A stretch of 7,288 nucleotides of DNA from NCBI GenBank assembly GCA_937859105.1, contig CALMAD010000222.1, positions 1 to 7,288 of the forward strand. The letters are read 5' to 3'. Positions 1 to 5,105 of the stretch are shown here, piece after piece; position 1 is the stretch's first letter; every line of letters starts with the position of its first letter. The stretch comes from an uncultured Propionibacteriaceae bacterium. GTDB lineage: Bacteria; Actinomycetota; Actinomycetes; Propionibacteriales; Propionibacteriaceae. Made by a program: the position numbers and the translations under genes. A model generated the notes under the pieces. The model was not told the DNA's origin. It searched no databases and worked only from the letters and a program-made list of their open reading frames with translations.

Positions 1-1394
1 ATCCGCGCCCCGGCGCCGGCGGGCGTGGCCGCCAGCAGCGGACGGCACCCCTCGGGCGCCGCGACGAGCAGCGCGAACCCCGCGCCCAGCACGGCCGCGA
101 GCTGCAGCAGACCGGACGCCGTCGCCCCCGCCATCCCGGACGTCCCGAGCAGGGCCGCGAAGAAGGTGGTCGACAGCGCGGTGGAGCCCAGCGCGGCGAT
201 CACCGTCGGGACGACCGACTCCAATAGCCGGGCGCGATGCAGGACGCCGCGCGGCGTCCCGAGGTGATCGAGGTTCACCAGGCTCGCCCGCCGGTCGAGC
301 ACGGACGCCGTCTGGTTCAGCGCCGTGGACGCCGCCGCGACCACGACCGCGATCGCGAGCGTCAGCAGCAGCCCGGCGGGCAGGTCGTGGGCGAGGATCC
401 GGTCGAGGGTGGTGCGGGACGCGGACGCGCCCGCCGGTGGCATCACGAGGATCGCCCCGGCGGCGAATCCGACCGCCGCCAGCCCGCCCACGCCGCGCCA
501 GGCCCCCTTCGGGTCGGCGAGCAGGCGCCGGCCGGCCAGGACGCCGACGGGCCCGCGCCCCCGGCGCAACACCGTGCCCGCGAGCTGCACCAGCAGCGGC
601 CCCACCAGGTTGATCGTCCCCTGGAACAGGGCGAGGGAGACGACGATCAAGACCGCGGCGAGCGCGACGTCGAGCCGGCCGACGATCGGCGCGGCCACGA
701 GCCAGCCCCCGACGACCACCGCGATCCCCAGCAGCCGCACGAGGCGCAGCCGGGCGCGCCCGGCGGAGCGGGCCACCCCGAGCGGCGAGATCCGCACCGC
801 GGACAGGCCCAGCAGGGCGGAGAGCCCCGCGAGGACGACGAGCCCGGCGCCGATCCCCGCGATCCACAGCGGCGGCAGCAGCATCTCACCGGCCCCGAGC
901 GGCTGCCCCTGGAACGTCAGCAGCGCCCAGCCCGGCAGCGTCACGAGATAGACGAGCGTCCCGGCGGCGAAACCGACCGCGGCCTGCAGCATGGTCTCGA
1001 GCGTGGTCAGCCAGGTGACGTCGGCGGACGTCGCCCCGAGCAGGCGCAGCGCCGCCAGCCGGCGATCGCGTCCGAGGGCGCCCATCCGGGCGGCGGCGCC
1101 CCCGAGCGTCATGATCGGGACGAGCAACATCGCGGACGCGACCGCGGCGAGCATCGTCCACACCGCGGCGGTGGCGGCCGCCCCCATGCTGGGGTCGGCG
1201 GCCGCGGCGAGCGCCGGCGGGACGTCCGTCTGCCGTTGCCAGAACAGATGGAAGCCGCCCACGACGGCCTCCAGCAGCGCGGCGCTCGCGGCGAACGCGG
1301 CGACGGCGAGCAGGTCGATCCCGCCCTGGGCGGTGCCGCGGCGTCCGCGGAACAGGTGCGGGGCCAGAGACGTCATCGTGCGCACCGCGCTCAC
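1..1394 (-). CDS. FtsX-type ABC transporter permease (partial, C-terminus beyond left edge)
   Basis: The membrane subunit of an ABC transporter, expected to form the channel or mechanical part driven by the ATPase encoded just upstream. Reading the minus strand from a GTG at 1394, the frame stays open for 464 codons to the edge of the window. The start overlaps the ATPase stop as GTGA, which suggests translational coupling; an ATG at codon 7 (1376) is an alternative. Hydrophobic segments lie near residues 27-49, 75-98, 136-155, 177-200, 219-237, 243-268, 302-320 and 340-358, with more after 394. Residues 111-140 (RRLAALRLLGATSADV and onward) match the FtsX domain pattern, followed by ISPLGVARSAG at 202-212. 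A second, weaker FtsX-like module starts near 369. The loop between the first two helices is only about 25 residues, so no large extracytoplasmic domain of the MacB kind is present there. The exported substrate cannot be told from sequence; macrolide, peptide or lipid transport are all possible. Confidence 0.9.
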   Translation of the reverse strand, partial: MSAVRTMTSLAPHLFRGRRGTAQGGIDLLAVAAFAASAALLEAVVGGFHLFWQRQTDVPPALAAAADPSMGAAATAAVWTMLAAVASAMLLVPIMTLGGAAARMGALGRDRRLAALRLLGATSADVTWLTTLETMLQAAVGFAAGTLVYLVTLPGWALLTFQGQPLGAGEMLLPPLWIAGIGAGLVVLAGLSALLGLSAVRISPLGVARSAGRARLRLVRLLGIAVVVGGWLVAAPIVGRLDVALAAVLIVVSLALFQGTINLVGPLLVQLAGTVLRRGRGPVGVLAGRRLLADPKGAWRGVGGLAAVGFAAGAILVMPPAGASASRTTLDRILAHDLPAGLLLTLAIAVVVAAASTALNQTASVLDRRASLVNLDHLGTPRGVLHRARLLESVVPTVIAALGSTALSTTFFAALLGTSGMAGATASGLLQLAAVLGAGFALLVAAPEGCRPLLAATPAGAGAR

Positions 1395-2095
1395 CGCCGT
1401 TCGTCGGCGCTGACGCGCCCGTCGCGCAGTTCCACGTGCCGCGAGCACCAGCCGGCGACGTGCGGGTCGTGCGTCACGACGATCAGCGTCGAGCCGAGGT
1501 CGGACGCCGCGTCCGTGAGCACGCTCATGACCTCCGCGCCGGTGGCCTGGTCAAGCGCGCCCGTGGGCTCGTCGGCGAAGACGACCGCCGGACGCCCCAC
1601 GAGCGCCCGCGCGATCGCCACGCGCTGGGCCTGCCCGCCGGACAGCTCGCCCGGGCGGCGTCCCTCGAGGCCGGCGAGCCCGAACCGGGCCATCCAGTCG
1701 CGGGCGAGGGCGATCGCGCGCGGCCGCGGGCGTCCGGTGAGCAGCAGGGGGAGCGCGACGTTCTCGTCGGCGGGCAGTTCGGTGAGCAACTGGTTGTCCT
1801 GAAACACGAAGCCGAACCGCTCGCGGCGCAGGCGGCTGCGGGCGGCGTCCGGGAGGGCGGAGACCCGGTCGGCGCCCAGCGTGACCGTGCCGGCGTCCGG
1901 GACGAGGATGCCCGCGAGGCAGTGCAGCAGCGTCGACTTGCCCGAGCCGGACGGGCCCATGATCGAGACGGCCTCTCCGGAGCGGATCACCAGGTCGACG
2001 TCCGCGAGCGCGCGGACGCTCCCGAAGCTCTTTGTCAGCCCGGACGCCGCGAGCCCCGCGGCGACGGCGGTGTGGGTGGGTGCGCTGTGTGTCAT
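1391..2095 (-). CDS. ABC transporter ATP-binding protein (MacB/LolD/BceA-like)
   Basis: Cytoplasmic ATPase that would power the FtsX-type permease encoded immediately downstream. From the ATG at 2095 it is 234 residues, the usual size for this family. All nucleotide-binding motifs are intact: Walker A GPSGSGKST at 47-55, Q-loop glutamine at 99, signature LSGGQ at 151-155, Walker B VVFADE at 171-176 with the catalytic Glu176, a D-loop with ALD at 180-182, and the H-loop histidine at 209 in VVTHDP. The open frame continues upstream to an ATG at 2194, but that extension is a Pro/Arg-rich stretch unlike any ATPase N-terminus, so the start at 2095 is preferred; its Shine-Dalgarno sequence is weak. 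One ATPase with one compact permease is typical of exporters of antibiotics or peptides and of lipoprotein-type extruders; the substrate is unknown. I see no convincing promoter upstream. Confidence 0.93.
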   Translation of the reverse strand: MTHSAPTHTAVAAGLAASGLTKSFGSVRALADVDLVIRSGEAVSIMGPSGSGKSTLLHCLAGILVPDAGTVTLGADRVSALPDAARSRLRRERFGFVFQDNQLLTELPADENVALPLLLTGRPRPRAIALARDWMARFGLAGLEGRRPGELSGGQAQRVAIARALVGRPAVVFADEPTGALDQATGAEVMSVLTDAASDLGSTLIVVTHDPHVAGWCSRHVELRDGRVSADERR

Positions 2096-2217
2096 GGTGG
2101 CCAGTGCATCGTCCGGACGCCTGCGCGGGCATCCTCCGGCGAGAGGGTTCGGCGGTCCGTCCTCAGGAGGAGGACGCGGAGGCGGGCGTCCCAAGGGGTG
2201 GTTTGAGGGGTCCGGCT

Positions 2218-2246
2218 TTGACCTGGTCAGGGGCGCTGGGTAGGCT
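2218..2246 (+). promoter_or_regulatory. Probable rpsA promoter (sigma-70/HrdB type)
   Basis: TTGACC at 2218-2223 and TAGGCT at 2241-2246 are separated by exactly 17 bp, a close match to the principal-sigma consensus of Actinobacteria. Transcription would begin near 2253, giving a leader of about 93 nt before the rpsA start. The -35 box lies within an 11-bp palindrome, TGACCTGGTCA (2219-2229). No equally good -10 is seen for the opposite direction. Confidence 0.7.
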
Positions 2247-2253
2247 GAGGAAT

Positions 2254-2308
2254 CGGCGTGGTCTGTCTGCTGCCGGACCTAGGGTGGCAGGCGCGCAGGG
2301 TTACGCCG
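2254..2308 (+). promoter_or_regulatory. Possible structured 5' leader of rpsA
   Basis: The predicted untranslated leader can fold into a nested stem. CGGCGT (2254-2259) pairs perfectly with ACGCCG (2303-2308). Inside it, CTGC (2267-2270) pairs with GCAG (2295-2298), and TGCC (2271-2274) with GGCA (2286-2289), with a bulge at 2290-2294. S1 represses its own translation in Escherichia coli through its mRNA leader, so a regulatory role is conceivable here. This is inferred from one sequence only and such pairings arise readily in GC-rich DNA. Confidence 0.3.
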
Positions 2309-2330
2309 TCCACAACCATTGACACTGTAA

Positions 2331-2336
2331 TCGGAG
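2331..2336 (+). promoter_or_regulatory. Ribosome binding site of rpsA
   Basis: TCGGAG ends 9 nt before the ATG at 2346 and is the only Shine-Dalgarno-like stretch close to that start. It supports the start chosen for ribosomal protein S1. Confidence 0.6.
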
Positions 2337-2345
2337 CCCTACTAC

Positions 2346-3809
2346 ATGACCTCCTCTCCTGAGGCCGCTCAGGTCGCTGTCGACGACATCGGCTCGGCGG
2401 AAGACTTCGCCGCCGCCGTCGACTCCACTATCAAGTACTTCAACGACGGTGACATCGTGACCGGTACCGTCGTCAAGGTCGATCGGGACGAGGTCCTGCT
2501 CGACATCGGTTACAAGACCGAAGGCGTCATCCCGTCCAAGGAACTCTCCATCAAGCACGACGTCGATCCGTTCGACGTGGTCAACGTGGGCGATGTGATC
2601 GAGGCTCTCGTCCAGACGAAGGAAGACAAGGAAGGCCGCCTCATCCTGTCCAAGAAGCGGGCTCAGTACGAGCGCGCCTGGGGCACGATCGAGAAGATCA
2701 AGGAAGAGGACGGCGTGGTGACCGGCCGGGTCATCGAGGTGGTCAAGGGTGGTCTGATCGTCGACATCGGCCTGCGCGGCTTCCTGCCCGCGTCGCTGGT
2801 CGAGATGCGGCGCGTCCGCGACCTGCAGCCCTACGTCGGCCAGGAGCTCGAGGCGAAGATCATCGAGCTCGACAAGAACCGCAACAACGTCGTGCTGTCG
2901 CGCCGGGCTTGGCTCGAGCAGACGCAGTCCGAGGTGCGGCACACCTTCCTCAACCAGTTGCAGCGCGGCCAGATCCGCCGGGGCATCGTCTCCAGCATCG
3001 TCAACTTCGGCGCGTTCGTCGACCTCGGCGGTGTGGACGGCCTGGTGCACGTGTCCGAGCTGTCCTGGAAGCACATCGACCACCCGAGCGAGGTCGTCGA
3101 GGTGGGCCAGGAGGTCACGGTCGAGGTGCTCGACGTCGACATGGATCGCGAGCGCGTCTCGCTGTCGCTCAAGGCGACGCAGGAAGATCCGTGGCAGACC
3201 TTCGCGCGCACCCACCAGATCGGCCAGATCGTGCCCGGCAAGGTCACGAAGCTGGTTCCGTTCGGCGCGTTCGTCCGCGTCGAGGAGGGCATCGAGGGCC
3301 TGGTGCACGTCTCCGAGCTCGCCGAGCGCCACGTGGAGATCCCCGAGCAGGTCGTCTCCGTCAACGACGAGGTCATGGTCAAGATCATCGACATCGATCT
3401 CGAGCGTCGCCGCATCTCCCTGTCGCTGAAGCAGGCGAACGAGGGCGTCGACGTGGCTGCGGACGATTTCGACCCGTCGCTGTACGGCATGACCGCCAGC
3501 TACGACGACCAGGGCAACTACATCTACCCCGAGGGTTTCGATCCCGACACCCAGGAGTGGAAGCCCGGTTACGAAGAGCAGCAGCGCGCGTGGGAGCAGC
3601 AGTACGCCGAGGCTCAGGCCCGCTGGGAGGCGCACAAGCGTCAGGTCGAGGAGGCCGAGGCTGCGGATCTCAACGCGGCGGCGTCCCCGAGCAACACCTC
3701 CAGCTACTCCGCCGGAGGCGCGCCGAGCCAGGCGGCCCCCGAGGGTTCGCTGGCGTCCGACGAGGCCCTGCAGGCCCTGCGCGACAAGCTGACCGGCGGC
3801 GCCCGCTGA
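2346..3809 (+). CDS. rpsA: 30S ribosomal protein S1
   Basis: RNA-binding protein of the small ribosomal subunit that helps mRNA dock and start translation. The 487-residue product has four S1 (OB-fold) repeats, near residues 34-104, 121-187, 207-276 and 293-362. The last two are the most canonical, with GxVxxxxxFGAFVxxxxxxxGLVHVSEL-type cores (FGAFVDL at 221-227, FGAFVRV at 306-312). Four repeats plus a long tail is the actinobacterial form, against six in Escherichia coli. The tail (about 380-487) has the YDDQGNYIYPEGFDP segment, a Glu/Gln/Trp-rich probable helix at 408-440, a Ser/Ala-rich linker, and the terminal SLASDEALQALRDKL motif typical of the group. The ATG at 2346 follows a Shine-Dalgarno sequence and a strong promoter. 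Third positions use more A/T-containing favoured codons (AAG, GAA, ATC) than its neighbours, as expected for a highly expressed gene. A second in-frame TGA follows at 3813. A perfect hairpin downstream probably ends the transcript, making it largely monocistronic. Confidence 0.98.
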   Translation: MTSSPEAAQVAVDDIGSAEDFAAAVDSTIKYFNDGDIVTGTVVKVDRDEVLLDIGYKTEGVIPSKELSIKHDVDPFDVVNVGDVIEALVQTKEDKEGRLILSKKRAQYERAWGTIEKIKEEDGVVTGRVIEVVKGGLIVDIGLRGFLPASLVEMRRVRDLQPYVGQELEAKIIELDKNRNNVVLSRRAWLEQTQSEVRHTFLNQLQRGQIRRGIVSSIVNFGAFVDLGGVDGLVHVSELSWKHIDHPSEVVEVGQEVTVEVLDVDMDRERVSLSLKATQEDPWQTFARTHQIGQIVPGKVTKLVPFGAFVRVEEGIEGLVHVSELAERHVEIPEQVVSVNDEVMVKIIDIDLERRRISLSLKQANEGVDVAADDFDPSLYGMTASYDDQGNYIYPEGFDPDTQEWKPGYEEQQRAWEQQYAEAQARWEAHKRQVEEAEAADLNAAASPSNTSSYSAGGAPSQAAPEGSLASDEALQALRDKLTGGAR

Positions 3810-3841
3810 GGGTGACCCCGGCCCGCTGAGGGCGTTTCTAC

Positions 3842-3877
3842 GTGACGTTCTCCACACTCCGGTGTGGAGAACGTCAC
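3842..3877 (+). terminator. Perfect 16-bp hairpin after rpsA, probable intrinsic terminator
   Basis: GTGACGTTCTCCACAC (3842-3857) pairs without mismatch to GTGTGGAGAACGTCAC (3862-3877) around the loop TCCG. The loop, closed by C-G, is of the very stable UNCG tetraloop class. It begins 32 nt after the rpsA stop. Only a short TTT (3882-3884) follows, so it would act as a U-poor terminator, as is common in Actinobacteria. Being symmetrical, it could also act on the other strand. A near copy lies at 4304-4337. Confidence 0.75.
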
Positions 3878-4024
3878 ACGCTTTAACGGGACGCCGCGCC
3901 GTTTCCCACGGACGCCCGCCTGGTGGCGTCCGAGCGCGTGTCCTTGCGAGGGGCGTGTCTGTGTCGCGTGTCGGCCGGCGGCGAGGGTGTCGGACGCCCG
4001 GCGGCGAGGCGTCCTTCGGTGGGC

Positions 4025-4108
4025 GACCCTGACTGGCGCGTTCTCGCGCCTGGTCACTGAGCGGACGTCCGCTCGGGACGCCGGACCGGCAACGGGCCAG
4101 TCAGGGTC
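4025..4108. repeat. 84-nt element closed by a perfect 13-bp inverted repeat
   Basis: GACCCTGACTGGC (4025-4037) is exactly complementary to GCCAGTCAGGGTC (4096-4108). The enclosed sequence has its own hairpins: GGCGCG/CGCGCC at 4035-4040 and 4045-4050 with loop TTCT, and the palindrome GAGCGGACGTCCGCTC at 4059-4074. The first inner hairpin shares 3 nt with the outer stem, so either the outer stem is 10 bp or the two compete. It could be a small structured RNA, a miniature element with terminal inverted repeats, or chance. No tRNA or other known RNA signature is visible. Confidence 0.5.
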
Positions 4109-4125
4109 AGCCGGACAGGGACGCC

Positions 4126-4173
4126 CCCAGGGCAGGTCGCTCCCAGGGCAGGACGCTCCCAGGACAGGACGAT
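4126..4173. repeat. Tandem repeat, 3 copies of a 16-nt unit
   Basis: Three consecutive 16-nt units: CCCAGGGCAGGTCGCT (4126-4141), CCCAGGGCAGGACGCT (4142-4157) and CCCAGGACAGGACGAT (4158-4173). Units 1 and 2 differ at one base, units 2 and 3 at two. A 16-nt period does not keep a reading frame, which argues against a coding role. Likely produced by replication slippage. Confidence 0.85.
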
Positions 4174-4186
4174 CCAACCCCGGGCT

Positions 4187-4234
4187 CGGCCGGCGCACGC
4201 GCGGTCGGGGCCGAAGCGGCCGGCGCACGCGCGG
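4187..4234. repeat. 18-nt direct repeat, two copies 30 nt apart
   Basis: CGGCCGGCGCACGCGCGG occurs identically at 4187-4204 and 4217-4234. The 12-nt spacer is TCGGGGCCGAAG. It follows directly on the 16-nt tandem repeat and seems to be part of the same repeat-rich stretch. Confidence 0.8.
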
Positions 4235-4303
4235 CCCAGCCGAGGCGGACTGCGGCAGGCGTCCGGGGGATCTCAGGAGCGGACTCGCTCCGCGGGGGGC
4301 GTG

Positions 4304-4337
4304 TGACACTCTCCACACTGGCGTGTGGAGAGTGTCA
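4304..4337. terminator. Perfect 15-bp hairpin upstream of coaE, near copy of the post-rpsA hairpin
   Basis: TGACACTCTCCACAC (4304-4318) pairs without mismatch to GTGTGGAGAGTGTCA (4323-4337) around loop TGGC. Its arms match those of the hairpin at 3842-3877 except for two adjacent bases, changed on both arms so that pairing is kept. No T-run follows on either strand. It could be a second, bidirectional U-poor terminator, an attenuator for coaE (48 nt before the start), or a member of a dispersed palindromic repeat family. Confidence 0.5.
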
Positions 4338-4384
4338 GGTAGAAACGCGCGCGTCGCCGGACAATGTCACAGGCGGCTGACAGC

Positions 4385-4996
4385 ATGACGACCATGACTC
4401 GCAGGATCGGTTTGACGGGGGGCATCGCGTCGGGCAAGACGGCCGTCTCCGACATGCTGGCGCGGCGGGGAGCGGTGATCATCGACTCCGACACGCTCGC
4501 GCGCGAGGTGGTCGAGCCGGGCACGCGCGGGCTCGAGGCCATCGTCGAGCGCTTCGGCACGACCGTGCTGACACCCGACGGCGCGCTCGACCGCGCCAAG
4601 CTCGGTCAGATCGTGTTCGACGACCCGGTGGCTCGGGCCGACCTGAACGCGATCGTGCACCCGGCGGTCCGGGCGCGGGCGGCCGAACTGCAACTCCAGG
4701 CGCCGCCGGGCGCGGTCGTGGTGCAGGTGATCCCGCTGCTGGTCGAGACCGGGCAGGCCGACGACTTCGACCTCGTGGTCGTCGTCGATGCCGACGAAGC
4801 GGTGCAGTTGCGGCGGCTCATGCAACGCAACGGCTACACGCCCTCGCAGGCGCGCGCGCGGCTCAAGGCGCAGGCGTCCCGGGCCGAGCGGCTCGAGGCG
4901 GCCGACCTTGTCATCGACAACTCGGCGGGGTTGCCCGAGTTGGAGGCCCAGGTCGACGCGCTGTGGCCCCGGCTCGCCGGCGAGCCGCGGTCGTAG
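4385..4996 (+). CDS. coaE: Dephospho-CoA kinase
   Basis: Catalyses the last step of coenzyme A synthesis, ATP-dependent phosphorylation of the ribose 3'-hydroxyl of dephospho-CoA, in the cytoplasm. The product is 203 residues from the ATG at 4385, the normal length for the single-domain enzyme. The P-loop is GGIASGKT at 12-19. IIDSDTLAREVV (32-43) carries the conserved substrate-site aspartates. IVHP, the IPLLVETG segment and the lid region RNGYTPSQARARLKAQASRAER follow in family order, ending with the ADLVIDNSAG stretch. There is no C-terminal GrpB-like (UPF0157) extension, as some mycobacterial CoaE proteins have. Three in-frame ATGs are close: 4364, 4385 and 4394. The start at 4385 has AGGCGG 8 nt upstream; 4394 fits the family N-terminus best (MTRRIGLTGG). 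The gene follows rpsA in the same direction, a common actinobacterial order, but a 575-bp gap with hairpins makes cotranscription doubtful. I found no clear promoter for it. Confidence 0.96.
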   Translation: MTTMTRRIGLTGGIASGKTAVSDMLARRGAVIIDSDTLAREVVEPGTRGLEAIVERFGTTVLTPDGALDRAKLGQIVFDDPVARADLNAIVHPAVRARAAELQLQAPPGAVVVQVIPLLVETGQADDFDLVVVVDADEAVQLRRLMQRNGYTPSQARARLKAQASRAERLEAADLVIDNSAGLPELEAQVDALWPRLAGEPRS

Positions 4997-5071
4997 GCGT
5001 CCGGTGCAGACGTCGACTTTGGTCTGACCCAAGGACGCCCATGGTCGCCCCTGCGCGCTCCCCGGCATGGC

Positions 5072-5077
5072 TAGTGT
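5072..5077 (+). promoter_or_regulatory. Possible -10 element for the lysX-type gene
   Basis: TAGTGT fits the actinobacterial TANNNT -10 pattern and lies 28 nt before the chosen GTG start. No recognisable -35 box sits 16-18 bp upstream (around 5049-5054, CCCTGC), so the call is weak. A run of six T residues (5088-5093), rare in this GC-rich DNA, falls in the would-be leader. If the promoter is real, the in-frame ATG at 5067 would lie upstream of the transcript and could not be the start. Confidence 0.3.
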
Positions 5078-5094
5078 GGGCGACGGCTTTTTTC

Positions 5095-5100
5095 GGGAGG
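5095..5100 (+). promoter_or_regulatory. Ribosome binding site of the lysX-type gene
   Basis: GGGAGG ends 5 nt before the GTG at 5106 and is the best Shine-Dalgarno match in the window. It decides the start in favour of that GTG over the in-frame ATG at 5067 and the in-frame GTG codons at 5076 and 5100. Confidence 0.65.
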
Positions 5101-5105
5101 TGCAC

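Larger units (their letters stand above)
3810..4384. other. 575-bp repeat-rich intergenic region between rpsA and coaE
   Basis: No credible gene is seen. The open frames here give Arg/Gly/Pro-rich products with no recognisable motif and show no sustained codon-position bias. The stretch instead holds many repeats. Inverted repeats are at 3842-3877 (16 bp), 3909-3932 (8 bp), 3992-4014 (7 bp), 4025-4108 (13 bp), 4059-4074 (16-nt palindrome), 4276-4291 (6 bp) and 4304-4337 (15 bp). Direct repeats are a 16-nt unit three times at 4126-4173 and an 18-nt unit at 4187-4204 and 4217-4234. It could host a small structured RNA, be the remnant of a mobile repeat, or be simple repeat decay between terminators. 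Confidence 0.75.

Noticed and set aside
237..1802. A 521-residue plus-strand open frame opposite the transporter genes
   Set aside because: Its product is a low-complexity Arg/Gln/Gly/Asp-rich chain with no motif, and it lies antisense to two well-supported ABC transporter genes. It is a by-product of GC-rich codon use.
2319..2324. TTGACA close to the rpsA start, a perfect -35 hexamer
   Set aside because: A -10 box at 17 bp would fall at 2342-2347 (CTACAT), overlapping the start codon, and is a poor match. The TTGACC-17-TAGGCT pair upstream is far better.
2301..3857. A 518-residue minus-strand open frame covering all of rpsA
   Set aside because: It is antisense to a certain ribosomal protein gene. 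Its Asp/Leu/Val-rich product mirrors the S1 codon choice and has no recognisable domain.
3704..4318. Minus-strand open frame of 204 residues across the end of rpsA and the gap
   Set aside because: It overlaps the rpsA 3' end antisense, passes through both strong hairpins and lacks any recognisable domain.
3864..4388. A 174-residue plus-strand open frame in the rpsA-coaE gap
   Set aside because: It begins inside the right arm of the terminator-like hairpin, runs through direct repeats with periods that break codon structure, ends inside coaE, has no convincing ribosome site and gives an Arg/Gly-rich product without motifs.
5013..5033. Weak hairpin around CTTTGGT / ACCCAAG after coaE as a terminator
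   Set aside because: The stem is about 7 bp with an internal mismatch and a 3-nt loop, and no T-run follows.
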